Origin: DASZBX01 sp035943635 | GTDB taxonomy: Bacteria; Actinomycetota; Actinomycetes; Streptomycetales; Catenulisporaceae | Assembly: GCA_035943635.1 (NCBI GenBank) | Contig: DASZBX010000147.1 | Span: 62,001 to 126,000, forward strand | Direction: 5' to 3' | DNA: 64,000 nt | Part shown: positions 26,872 through 35,525 of the stretch, in pieces | Layout of the letters: each line of letters starts with the position of its first letter | Position numbering within the stretch: position 1 is the stretch's first letter | Translations under genes and position numbers: made by a program | The notes under the pieces: generated by a model | Databases searched by the model: none | What the model saw: the letters and a program-made list of their open reading frames with translations, nothing else | Told to the model about the DNA's origin: nothing

Positions 26872-26928
26872 TCAACCATATGGTTGAACTTATGGCATGG
26901 CGGGCACCACTGTCAACCGATCGGTTGA
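26872..26928 (-). promoter_or_regulatory. Two perfect 16-bp palindromic operators for the ArsR regulator
   Basis: TCAACCATATGGTTGA (26872-26887) and TCAACCGATCGGTTGA (26913-26928) share TCAACC-N4-GGTTGA and lie 41 bp centre to centre. The first is 14 bases before the preferred ArsR start. Most likely the autoregulatory sites. Confidence 0.7.
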
Positions 26929-27523
26929 GTAATGTGGGGACGAAGCTCGGGGGCGAGATGATCATCACACTACTCGCGGAGATCCACACGCGGCCGTAAG
27001 TAATAACCCAAGGGTGCTGCGCATATTACACGCCATCAGTGTGCGACAGGCGACACCAATGAGTGACCATTACATCAACCTACGTAACTAAATCCAGGCT
27101 GGGCGATTCGCCGCGCCGAACTGCCCAGCGGATAGAGCTATGATCACCTGAGATGCCATCTATTCCGGTGTTATTTACCGTGACGGCGGGCGTGTCGTCA
27201 AAAATCAGCTGTCCCAGCGGGCACTGTCAGAAATAACACGAACTGTTTTACAGTGTCGCTCTTTGGTTTGTTACTCATAGTATGGGTAGAGAACGGCAGA
27301 ATGGACTACTGATCACATTTGCGCAACAGATCCTTTTTGATCCTTCCCCGTGGGCGCCGGGTGGGGATCGTCTAGGTTCTGGCCTCCTGCGCTCAGTTCC
27401 GTACGGCCAGAGGCACCACCGCACACTTGGCGGTGAACTATGACGCCGGTCTGCGCAAACCCGCCCCGGCGGGCGCCGCGTCATAGCTCCTACCGCCTCA
27501 TCAATGGTTGAGGATGCGACGCG
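26929..27523. other. 595-base gap with structured leader before ABC operon
   Basis: No credible gene. It is less GC-rich than the surroundings between 27000 and 27300. CTATGACGC (27438-27446) and GCGTCATAG (27478-27486) form a 9-bp stem enclosing the inner hairpin CCCGCC-CC-GGCGGG (27460-27473). The structure ends 37 bases before the first ATG and could be a leader terminator or regulatory fold. The promoter itself was not recognised. Confidence 0.45.
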
Positions 27524-28513
27524 ATGACGATGATGACCGAACCCGGGGACGCGGGCACAGCCCTGTTCGACACCGCGTTACCCGCAGGTCAGAAGATCGA
27601 GGGCCGCTCGCTCGGCCGGATCGCCTGGACCCGGTTCAAGCGGGACCGGGTCGCGGTCGCGGCGGGCGTCGTGATCGTTCTGCTCATCCTGATGGCCGTA
27701 TTCGCCGGACAGTTGTCCGCGCTGTCGGGAAACAACCCGGACACGATCAACACCAACCTGATCGATCCCAACGCCCAGGTCCCGCTCGGCGGGATGGGCG
27801 GGATCAGCTCCCAGCACTGGTTCGGCGTGGACCTGCTCGGCCGGGACCTGTTCTCCCGGATCCTGTACGGCGCCCGGGTCTCGCTGCTGATCGCCGGCGC
27901 GGCCACCCTGCTGGCGATCGTGATCGGGGTGCTGGCCGGGATGGCGGCCGGGTACTTCGGCGGCTTCTGGGACTCGATCATCAGCCGGACCATGGACGTG
28001 ATGCTGGCCTTCCCGGTCCTGCTCTTCGCCATCTCGATCTCCGGGGTGCTGCAGAACCAGGCCTTCGGCCTGTCCGGCAACTCGCTGCACTTCACCATCC
28101 TGATCTTCATCATCGGCTTCTTCTCCTGGCCCTACATCGGCCGGATCATCCGCGGGCAGGTGGTCGGGATCCGGGAGCGGGAGTACATCGAGGCGGCCAA
28201 GTCGATCGGCGCCACCCCGGGCCGGATCCTGTTCCGGGAGATCCTGCCGAACCTGGTCGCCCCGATCCTGGTCTACTCGACCCTGCTGATCCCGGCGAAC
28301 ATCCTGTTCGAGGCCGCGCTCTCCTTCCTGGGCGTCGGGGTCAAGGAACCGACCCCGTCCTGGGGCGCGATGATCAACACGGCCATCCCGTACGACATCC
28401 AGGACCCGGAGTACTTCATCGTGCCGGGCCTGGCCATCTTCATCACCGTGCTCGCGTTCAACCTGTTCGGCGACGGACTGCGCGACGCGCTCGATCCGAG
28501 GGCCTCGCGCTGA
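27524..28513 (+). CDS. Peptide/nickel-type ABC transporter permease (DppC/OppC)
   Basis: 329 residues. Inner-membrane permease of an oligopeptide-type importer with an N-terminal OppC_N segment (RFKRDRVAVAAGVVIVLLILM), about six membrane helices, and the EAA loop (EYIEAAKSIGATPGRILFREILPNLVAPI). The start at 27524 has GAGGA upstream; ATG 27533 is also possible. First gene of a five-gene operon whose order (permease C, binding protein, permease B, two ATPases) is slightly unusual. Confidence 0.9.
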   Translation: MTMMTEPGDAGTALFDTALPAGQKIEGRSLGRIAWTRFKRDRVAVAAGVVIVLLILMAVFAGQLSALSGNNPDTINTNLIDPNAQVPLGGMGGISSQHWFGVDLLGRDLFSRILYGARVSLLIAGAATLLAIVIGVLAGMAAGYFGGFWDSIISRTMDVMLAFPVLLFAISISGVLQNQAFGLSGNSLHFTILIFIIGFFSWPYIGRIIRGQVVGIREREYIEAAKSIGATPGRILFREILPNLVAPILVYSTLLIPANILFEAALSFLGVGVKEPTPSWGAMINTAIPYDIQDPEYFIVPGLAIFITVLAFNLFGDGLRDALDPRASR

Positions 28514-28665
28514 CGGATCCCCCGACCGTTCCGTCGCCGCGGCATCCCAGCAGGGCCGCGGCGGCGGGGCTCTTCCGAAGAATCCGAGAAACCGCAGCAC
28601 CAGACAGCACCCCGCACGATCCCAGGAAATCCCAGCACAAGCACCAGACGGGTGAGGCAAGATCA

Positions 28666-30459
28666 ATGCGTAAGAACAAGCTCCTCGCTTACACGGCGAT
28701 GGCGACGGCGGTCGGTCTGACGGCCGCCGCCTGCGGCAGTTCGTCCGGCTCCTCCTCCGCCTCGGGGGGCGGCGTGACCGGCTTCGGCGCCGCGCTCACC
28801 GGGGTGACCAACCAGAACACCGCCACCGGCGGCAACGCGGTCTACGACGACGCGTCCACCCTGGACTCGGCCGACCCGGGCAACACATACCAGGCGGCGA
28901 ACTGGGACTTCCTGCGTCTCTACGACCGCACCATGCTCTCCTACGTGCCCAAGGCCGGCCAGGCCGGCCTGGTGCCCGAAGGCGACCTGGCCACCGCCCT
29001 GGGCCAGCACAACGCCGACAACACGGTGTGGACCTACACCATCCAGCCGAACGCGAAGTTCTCCGACGGCACGACGATCACCACCGCCGACGTCAAGTAC
29101 GCGATCGAGCGCTCGAACTGGGGCCACTCGGTGCTGACCAACGGCCCGACCTACTTCAGCTCCCTGGTCCAGGACACCACCAAGTACGCCGGCCCGTACA
29201 ACGACCCGAACACGGCCGACGGCGTCTCGGGCATCCAGACCCCGAACGCCACCACGATCGTGTTCACCCTGAACCAGCCGTTCGCGGACTTCGACTACCT
29301 GATGACCCTGCCGTCCACGGCCCCGGTCGAGCGGTCCGCGGACAAGGGCGCCTCGTACCAGCAGAACATGGTCACCTCCGGCCAGTACAAGATCTCCTCC
29401 TACGCCATCGGCAAGCAGATGACGCTGGTCCCGAACACCGACTTCGTGACCGCCTCGGACCCGAACGGTCTGCACAAGGTCCTGCCGAGCAAGATCACCG
29501 TCAACTACGGCGTCAACCAGGACACCATCGACCAGAACCTGCTGCACGGCGACGCGCAGATGGACATCGGCGGCGTCGGCGTGGACTCGGCGGCCCAGGG
29601 CCAGATCCTGGCCAACCCGACCTACAAGGCCAGCTCGGACTCCGTGCCCAACGGCTTCCAGACCTATCTGTCGATCAACACCCAGCTGCCCCTGTTCACC
29701 AACCTGGACTGCCGCCAGGCGGTCGAGTGGGCCGTGAACAAGCAGGCCGTGGTCACCGCGGCCGGCGGCACGATCGGCGGCGGCACCGTGGCCACCACGA
29801 TCCTCCCGCCGAACAACACCGGCTACGTCCAGGCCAACATGTACTCCACCCCGCAGAACGAGGGCGACGTCACCAAGGCCGAGGCCCTGGTGGCCGGTTG
29901 TAAGGCGGCGCTCGGGGCGAAGTTCAACCCGGCCTTCGCGATCGCGACCTACGACGCCTCGGACAACCCCAAGAGCCCCAAGCTCGCCGACGTGGTGCAG
30001 GCGAACCTCAACGCCATCGGCTTCAACGTCTCGGTCAACCAGTACCCGTTCGCCAGCTTCAACAGCTCCGCCGCACCCGGCTCGCCGACCACCGCGGTCG
30101 CCGCGCACATCGGCATGTCGCTGACCACCTGGGGCGCCGACTTCCCGACCGGCTACGGATACATGCAGGACATCCTGACCCCGGCCGGCATCAGTGACAG
30201 CGGCGGTTCGTACAACACCTCCTACTGGACCAGCCAGACCTTCGTCGACGACCTGAACAAGGCCCTGGCCTCGTCCACCCCGGCCGAGTCCAAGGCCGCC
30301 TACGCCGCCGCCGACCAGTACGCGCTGACCCAGGCCGTGATCGTGCCGCTGCTCAACACCACCGCGCTGATGTACCGGCCGCCGACGACCACCAACGTGG
30401 TCGTGGACCCGTCGTACGGCATGTACGACTACACCCTTCTCGGCACCACCAACAAGTAG
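28666..30459 (+). CDS. Extracellular solute-binding lipoprotein, family 5
   Basis: 597 residues. Signal peptide MRKNKLLAYTAMATAVGLTA with a lipobox-like AAAC at Cys23, then a Ser/Gly linker and an SBP_bac_5 domain (VWTYTIQPNAKFSDGTTITTADVKYAIER; IVFTLNQPFADF). Binds peptides or similar solutes for the importer. An in-frame open stretch extends far upstream but the ATG at 28666 begins the signal peptide. Spaced 152 bases from the permease gene. Substrate cannot be told. Confidence 0.92.
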   Translation: MRKNKLLAYTAMATAVGLTAAACGSSSGSSSASGGGVTGFGAALTGVTNQNTATGGNAVYDDASTLDSADPGNTYQAANWDFLRLYDRTMLSYVPKAGQAGLVPEGDLATALGQHNADNTVWTYTIQPNAKFSDGTTITTADVKYAIERSNWGHSVLTNGPTYFSSLVQDTTKYAGPYNDPNTADGVSGIQTPNATTIVFTLNQPFADFDYLMTLPSTAPVERSADKGASYQQNMVTSGQYKISSYAIGKQMTLVPNTDFVTASDPNGLHKVLPSKITVNYGVNQDTIDQNLLHGDAQMDIGGVGVDSAAQGQILANPTYKASSDSVPNGFQTYLSINTQLPLFTNLDCRQAVEWAVNKQAVVTAAGGTIGGGTVATTILPPNNTGYVQANMYSTPQNEGDVTKAEALVAGCKAALGAKFNPAFAIATYDASDNPKSPKLADVVQANLNAIGFNVSVNQYPFASFNSSAAPGSPTTAVAAHIGMSLTTWGADFPTGYGYMQDILTPAGISDSGGSYNTSYWTSQTFVDDLNKALASSTPAESKAAYAAADQYALTQAVIVPLLNTTALMYRPPTTTNVVVDPSYGMYDYTLLGTTNK

Positions 30460-30588
30460 CAGCACCGGACTACAGGGCGACGGTGCGACCCGGCCGCCCC
30501 TCACCTGGAGAAGGTAGGCAAGGCAACCGAGGTGTCGGCCGGACCGTTCGCGAGAGGGGTCCGGCCGACACCGGCGCCGCACTAAAAC

Positions 30589-31620
30589 ATGGTCACTTAT
30601 ATCGTCCGGCGCCTGTTCGCCGCCGTGCTCCTTCTGCTGGTGGTCACCCTGGTCACCTTCGTGATCTTCTTCGTGCTGCCCACCTGGGCCGGCCAGAGCC
30701 CGGAGGCGATCGCCCGCTCGTACCTCGGCCGCGGCACGGTCAGCCAGGCCTCGCTGAACGCGGTGATGCAGCGGCTCGGGCTCAACCAGCCGCTGCTGGT
30801 GCACTACTGGGAGTACGTCAAGGCGCTGTTCGTCGGGACCAACGTCAGCGACGGCAGCCTGAACGCCGACGGCACGCCCCAGCTGATCCACTGCCCGGCG
30901 CCCTGCTTCGGCTACTCCTTCCGCAACTCCCAGCCGGTCTGGCCCCAGCTGACCAGCGCCTTCCCGGTCACCCTGTCGATCGCGCTCGGCGCCGGGGTGC
31001 TCTGGCTGGTCTTCGGCGTGCTCTCCGGCGTGGTCTCGGCGATCAAGAAGGGCTCGATCTGGGACCGCACCTCGATGCTGGTCTCCCTCGCCGGGGTCTC
31101 CCTGCCGGTCTACTTCATCCTGCCGCTGGCCACCCTGTTCCTGGTCTACAACTGGAACCTGCTGCCGAACGAGGGCTACGTGCCGTTCCTGCAGAACCCG
31201 GGCAGCTGGGCGGCCAACCTGTTCCTGCCCTGCGCCTGCCTGGCCTTCGGCTACGCCGCGCTCTACACCCGGCTGACCCGGGCCGGGATGCTGGACGCGA
31301 TGAACGAGGACTTCGTGCGCACCGCCCGGGCCAAGGGCCTGCCCGAGCGCACGGTGGTGATGAAGCACGGCCTGCGCGCGGCGATCACCCCGATCGTGAC
31401 GATCTTCGGCCTGGACCTCGGCGCCGTGCTCGGCGGGGCGGTCCTGGTCGAGGCGGCCGCCTCGATGCACGGGCTGGGCTACCTGGCGATCAACGCGATC
31501 AACACCCAGGACTTCCCGGTGATGATGGGGGTGACCCTGTTTGGCGCTTTCTTCATCGTCATCGCTAATCTAGTGGTCGACGTCCTCTACGCAACTCTTG
31601 ACCCGAGAGTTAAGCTCTGA
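30589..31620 (+). CDS. Peptide/nickel-type ABC transporter permease (DppB/OppB)
   Basis: 343 residues. MVTYIVRRLFAAVLLLLVVTLVTFVIFF is the typical DppB amino end. Six predicted helices and the EAA loop (EDFVRTARAKGLPERTVVMKHGLRAAI) follow. A Cys-containing insert (LIHCPAPCFGYSF) in the first extracytoplasmic loop is atypical. Its TGA overlaps a downstream ATG by one base (TGATG). Confidence 0.92.
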   Translation: MVTYIVRRLFAAVLLLLVVTLVTFVIFFVLPTWAGQSPEAIARSYLGRGTVSQASLNAVMQRLGLNQPLLVHYWEYVKALFVGTNVSDGSLNADGTPQLIHCPAPCFGYSFRNSQPVWPQLTSAFPVTLSIALGAGVLWLVFGVLSGVVSAIKKGSIWDRTSMLVSLAGVSLPVYFILPLATLFLVYNWNLLPNEGYVPFLQNPGSWAANLFLPCACLAFGYAALYTRLTRAGMLDAMNEDFVRTARAKGLPERTVVMKHGLRAAITPIVTIFGLDLGAVLGGAVLVEAAASMHGLGYLAINAINTQDFPVMMGVTLFGAFFIVIANLVVDVLYATLDPRVKL

Positions 31621-31715
31621 TGGCCGGACAGCATGCCCGCAAGACGGGTGCCGTCGTCCGAGACAGTACCCCGTCTCACCTGCCCACACCCTCGTCATCC
31701 CGGGGAGTTGCACAC

Positions 31716-32819
31716 GTGTCACAGAACGCCGCAGCCCAGCTCGACCCGTTCCAGGACCGGGGCCCGACCGCCGTCGGCGGCCCGCGCCCGTTCCTGGACG
31801 TGCGCGACCTGAAGGTGCACTTCAACACCGAGGACGGACTGGTCAAGTCCGTGGACGGGATATCCTTCGCGCTCGAGCGCGGCCGCACCCTCGGTATCGT
31901 CGGCGAGTCCGGCTCGGGCAAGTCCGTCACCTCCCTCTCCCTGCTCGGCCTGCACAAGAAGGCCGACCGCAAGGGCCGCGGCGGGGCCCGGATAACCGGC
32001 GAGATCTGGCTGGACGACGAGGAGCTGATCGGCGCCGAGGCCGACCGGATCCAGGCCCTGCGCGGTAACAAGATGGCCATGATCTTCCAGGACCCGCTCT
32101 CCGCGCTGCACCCGTACTTCACGGTCGGCGCCCAGATCGCCGAGGCCTACCGGGTCCACAACAAGGTCTCCAAGTCGGCCGCCCGCAAGCGCACGATCGA
32201 CATGCTCGACCGGGTCGGCATCCCGCAGCCCGACTCCCGGGTGGACGACTACCCGCACCAGTTCTCCGGCGGCATGCGCCAGCGCGCGATGATCGCGATG
32301 TCCCTGATCTGCAACCCGCAGCTGCTGATCGCGGACGAGCCGACCACCGCCCTGGACGTGACCGTGCAGGCCCAGATCCTGGACCTGATGCGCGACCTGC
32401 AGCGCGAGTTCAACTCGGCGCTGATCATCATCACCCACGACCTCGGCGTGGTGGCCGAGCTGGCCGACGACATCATGGTGATGTACGGCGGCAAGGCGGT
32501 CGAGTACGGCTCGGCCAAGACGGTCTTCCGCCAGCCGGAGCACCCGTACACCTGGGGCCTGCTCGGCTCGATGCCGCGGATCGACCGCGAGGTGCAGGAC
32601 CGGCTGCTGCCGATCCCGGGCAACCCGCCGTCGCTGATCAACGTCCCCTCCGGCTGCGCCTTCCACCCGCGCTGCGCCTTCGCCGAGCTGACCGGCGGCG
32701 CCAGCGAGCGGATCGTGCCCGAGCTGGTCTCGGCCGGGACGAACCACCTGGTCCGCTGCCACCTGCCGTCCGAGCAGCGGCGCGAGCTGTTCGACCGCGA
32801 GATCGCGCCCCGGCTGTAG
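31716..32819 (+). CDS. ABC transporter ATP-binding protein (DppD/OppD)
   Basis: 367 residues from GTG 31716, which has GGGGAG 8 bases upstream; an in-frame ATG at 31620 directly overlaps the permease stop and would add 32 poorly conserved residues. Walker A GESGSGKS, signature FSGGMRQR, Walker B LLIADEPTTALD and the C-terminal oligo_HPY region (GCAFHPRCAF) are present. It energises uptake together with the next ATPase. Confidence 0.9.
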   Translation: MSQNAAAQLDPFQDRGPTAVGGPRPFLDVRDLKVHFNTEDGLVKSVDGISFALERGRTLGIVGESGSGKSVTSLSLLGLHKKADRKGRGGARITGEIWLDDEELIGAEADRIQALRGNKMAMIFQDPLSALHPYFTVGAQIAEAYRVHNKVSKSAARKRTIDMLDRVGIPQPDSRVDDYPHQFSGGMRQRAMIAMSLICNPQLLIADEPTTALDVTVQAQILDLMRDLQREFNSALIIITHDLGVVAELADDIMVMYGGKAVEYGSAKTVFRQPEHPYTWGLLGSMPRIDREVQDRLLPIPGNPPSLINVPSGCAFHPRCAFAELTGGASERIVPELVSAGTNHLVRCHLPSEQRRELFDREIAPRL

Positions 32820-32937
32820 CAGCCGCGGACCGGCACCTGATCAGCGACGTCGTGATGAGCGACCTCGTGGCGGACGGCATGACGTTCGCCACACCGAGAC
32901 TTGACCCCCCGCCTGCCTGTCGTCCCTGGGAGTACCA

Positions 32938-33993
32938 GTGAGCACCACTACAACCGACCTTCAGCCGGTGCGTCCCGACACTGACGCCCTGCTGTCCGTC
33001 ACCGGCCTGCAGAAACACTTCCCGATCAAGCGCGGGCTGCTGCGGCGCACCGTCGGCGCGGTCAAGGCCGTGGACGGCATCGACCTGTCGATCCGGTCCG
33101 GGGAGACCCTGGGCCTGGTCGGCGAGTCCGGCTGCGGCAAGTCCACCACCGGCCGGGTGCTGACCCGGCTGCAGGACCCGACCGGCGGGTCGATGTACTT
33201 CCAGGGCCGGGACATCACCACCCTGTCCCAGCGCCAGTTCCGGCCGCTGCGCAGCGAGATCCAGATGGTGTTCCAGGACCCGCAGTCCTCGCTCAACCCG
33301 CGGCACACGATCGGCTCGATCGTCGGCGCGCCGTTCAAGATCCAGGGGGTCGAGCCGCCCCAGGGCGTCAAGCGGGCCGTGCAGGACCTGCTCGAACTGG
33401 TCGGCCTGTCGCCCGAGCACTACAACCGCTACCCGCACGAGTTCTCCGGCGGCCAGCGCCAGCGGATCGGGATCGCCCGGGCCCTGGCCCTGAAGCCCAA
33501 GCTGATCGTGGCCGACGAGCCGGTCTCCGCGCTGGACGTGTCGATCCAGGCGCAGGTGGTCAACCTGTTCGAGGACCTGCAGGCGGAGCTCGGCCTGGCG
33601 TACATCTTCATCGCGCACGACCTGTCGGTGGTCCGGCACATCTCCGACCGGGTCGCGGTGATGTACCTGGGCAAGATCGTCGAGGTGGCCCCGCGGGACG
33701 ACCTGTACGCCCGCCCGCTGCACCCGTACACCAACGCGCTGCTGTCCGCGGTGCCGATCCCGGACCCGGACCGCAAGGACGCCGAGACCCGCACCGGCCG
33801 CGAGCGGATCCGCCTGGTCGGCGACGTGCCCTCGCCGATCAACCCGCCGTCCGGCTGCCGGTTCCGCACCCGGTGCTGGAAGGCCCAGGAGATCTGCGCG
33901 TCGACCGAGCCGCCGCTGCTCCAGCTCGGCTTCTCCAGCCAGGGACACCAGGTGGCCTGCCACTTCCCGGTGGAGGAGCCCGGGGTGGCGTAG
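32938..33993 (+). CDS. ABC transporter ATP-binding protein (DppF/OppF)
   Basis: 351 residues, GTG start behind GGGAG. Walker A GESGCGKS, Q-loop VFQDPQSSLNPR, signature FSGGQRQR, Walker B LIVADEPVSALD, H-loop IAHDLSVV and the C-terminal oligo_HPY motif (GCRFRTRCWKAQEIC) are all intact. Last gene of the importer operon, followed by a terminator. Confidence 0.92.
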   Translation: MSTTTTDLQPVRPDTDALLSVTGLQKHFPIKRGLLRRTVGAVKAVDGIDLSIRSGETLGLVGESGCGKSTTGRVLTRLQDPTGGSMYFQGRDITTLSQRQFRPLRSEIQMVFQDPQSSLNPRHTIGSIVGAPFKIQGVEPPQGVKRAVQDLLELVGLSPEHYNRYPHEFSGGQRQRIGIARALALKPKLIVADEPVSALDVSIQAQVVNLFEDLQAELGLAYIFIAHDLSVVRHISDRVAVMYLGKIVEVAPRDDLYARPLHPYTNALLSAVPIPDPDRKDAETRTGRERIRLVGDVPSPINPPSGCRFRTRCWKAQEICASTEPPLLQLGFSSQGHQVACHFPVEEPGVA

Positions 33994-34006
33994 GGGTTTT
34001 CCCCGG

Positions 34007-34055
34007 ACGGCCCGGCGGTGATCTGTGGGTGAGATCGCGGCCGGGCCGTTTTCGT
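34007..34055 (+). terminator. Terminator of the peptide ABC operon
   Basis: ACGGCCCGGC (34007-34016) pairs with GCCGGGCCGT (34040-34049), with GATC/GATC pairing in the long loop, followed by TTTCGTT. Confidence 0.75.
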
Positions 34056-34086
34056 TAGGCCGGGGCCTGGTGATCATGGGTTGGCA

Positions 34087-34782
34087 TCACAGTGCGGGCG
34101 GTAGTAGCCGGACGGCCAGGACGAAGATCAGCAGGCTGGAGGCCAGCGCCGTGCCGAGCCGGCCGCGGTCGCCGGTCAGCACCCGGCCGAGCAGCGCTCC
34201 GCCGCCGGCCAGCAGCAGCTGCCAGCTAGCTGACGCGACGAAGACCGCCGCTACGAAGACGACCTGGTCGAGGCCGTTCGAGGCGGCTTTCGCCTGGCCG
34301 CCGAAGACGAGCGCGGCGAAGTAGATCACCGTGAGGGGGTTGAGCATCGTCACGGCCCACAGGCTCAGGTATGCGCGCAGGGGAGTGGTCGGGGTTCTTC
34401 GGCCGATGGTTGCGGAATTGGTTGGCGCGGTGGGATCGGTGCTGGTGCTGGTGCTGGTGCTGGTGGCTATGTCGGTCGTGGCGCGACTTCGGTACTGGCG
34501 CACGCCGTTGGCCGCGCCTCGTGCAGCAAGCGCGATCAGGACCAGGCCGGAGGTCCAGCGCAGTGGCTGCATGGCCGGTTGGATCGTCCGGGCCAGGGTG
34601 GTGCCGCCGAGCATGGCGATCGCGGAGTAGACGACGTCCGCGGTGGCGATGCCGAGCGCCGCGCCGGCCCCGATCCGCAGCGAGGTCCGGGCCGACAACG
34701 TGACCAGGTACGCCCCGACCGCCCCGACCGGGATGGCGACCCCGTAGCCGGCCAGCGCCCCCGCGAGCAGCGCGCCGATCAT
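34087..34782 (-). CDS. LysE-family amino-acid exporter
   Basis: 231 residues. LysE/RhtB-type translocator with about six hydrophobic helices. The N-terminal GYGVAIPVGAVGAYLVTLSARTSLRIGAGAALG and the ALWAVTMLNPLTVIYF-like helix start are characteristic. The cytoplasmic linker contains a Thr-Ser run encoded by a GTGCTG hexanucleotide repeated four times (34440-34465 on the plus strand), whose copy number can change without breaking the frame. The ATG overlaps the stop of a 37-codon frame upstream. Confidence 0.88.
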   Translation of the reverse strand: MIGALLAGALAGYGVAIPVGAVGAYLVTLSARTSLRIGAGAALGIATADVVYSAIAMLGGTTLARTIQPAMQPLRWTSGLVLIALAARGAANGVRQYRSRATTDIATSTSTSTSTDPTAPTNSATIGRRTPTTPLRAYLSLWAVTMLNPLTVIYFAALVFGGQAKAASNGLDQVVFVAAVFVASASWQLLLAGGGALLGRVLTGDRGRLGTALASSLLIFVLAVRLLPPAL

Positions 34783-34892
34783 GGGCGGGCGGGAATCGGC
34801 CTCCGTCGGCGGCCGCGCTGCTGCTGGACCCGGGCCGAGAGGGCGGCGGGGGTCGGCGGCAGGGCGGTGATGGCGGTCGTCGGCGTGGTCAT
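34779..34892 (-). CDS. 37-residue frame translationally coupled to the LysE gene
   Basis: ATG 34892 (MTTPTTAITALPPTPAALSA) to a TGA that overlaps the exporter ATG (ATGA). AGGA lies a few bases upstream. Low-complexity; could be a leader that couples translation or simply chance. The 70 bases between it and the next gene hold nothing. Confidence 0.3.
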   Translation of the reverse strand: MTTPTTAITALPPTPAALSARVQQQRGRRRRPIPARP

Positions 34893-34962
34893 ACGCAGAT
34901 CCTGCGAGCCGCCGGGTGGTTCGGGCAAGTGGTTTTCGATGCCGCGCCGCCGTCTTTCGCGG

Positions 34963-35412
34963 TCAGCGGACCTTGCCCTCGGCGAGCAGCGCGACCGCCT
35001 TCTGGATCCGCCGCTGCCGGGTCTCCGCGGTCTTGGCGCCGGTGACCGACTCGGTGTGTACCCGCTGGTTGCTGTAGGACAGCTGCCCGAAGAACGCCTT
35101 GGCCTGCGGCGACTCGGCGAGCGCGGCGGCGAGGTCGTCCGGCACCCCGATCTCGCGCGGCGCCGTGTCGAGCTGGAGGTCGAGCTCGATGGTGTCCCCG
35201 GCCTTGACCCCGGTCGCCTGCCGGACCTCGGAGCTCAGCGAGAGCATGTGCCCGCCGTTCATCGGCGCGACCGAGTTGCGGTAGGTGTAGTCGCCGATGG
35301 TCACCTGGACTTTGGGCCGCTGCCCGCCGCCGAGCGCCTCGACGATGTCCTCGGGGATGACGACGCCGGTGGCGGTTTTTCCGTTGAGCTGGACGGTTGC
35401 GGTGATTTTCAT
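34963..35412 (-). CDS. DUF1905/YdeI-like protein
   Basis: 149 residues. The N-terminal half is a DUF1905 beta-barrel (MKITATVQLNGKTATGVVIPEDIVEALGG...VQVTIGDYTYRNSVAPMNGGHMLSLS). The C-terminal half resembles the YdeI/OmpD-associated helical domain (VPDDLAAALAESPQAKAFFGQLSYSNQRVH...AETRQRRIQKAVALLAEGK). Related proteins have been linked to bacteriocin or peptide resistance, but biochemical function is unknown. Monocistronic. Confidence 0.85.
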   Translation of the reverse strand: MKITATVQLNGKTATGVVIPEDIVEALGGGQRPKVQVTIGDYTYRNSVAPMNGGHMLSLSSEVRQATGVKAGDTIELDLQLDTAPREIGVPDDLAAALAESPQAKAFFGQLSYSNQRVHTESVTGAKTAETRQRRIQKAVALLAEGKVR

Positions 35413-35525
35413 GGTGGTCGGGTCCTCTCGGGCGCGTGCTCGACTGTCTGCATGTCGCTGATCTGTTAGTCCACTGGGTTGTGCATTCAGCTATGCAAGC
35501 AGGTCCTGCCCACAGAGGCGGTCGG

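Noticed and set aside
27275..27484. 69-codon minus-strand frame in the gap before the ABC operon
   Set aside because: Basic low-complexity translation, no ribosome binding site, and it overlaps the structured leader.
34087..34703. Plus-strand open frames opposite the LysE gene
   Set aside because: Out-of-frame shadows; the minus-strand frame has the LysE helix pattern.
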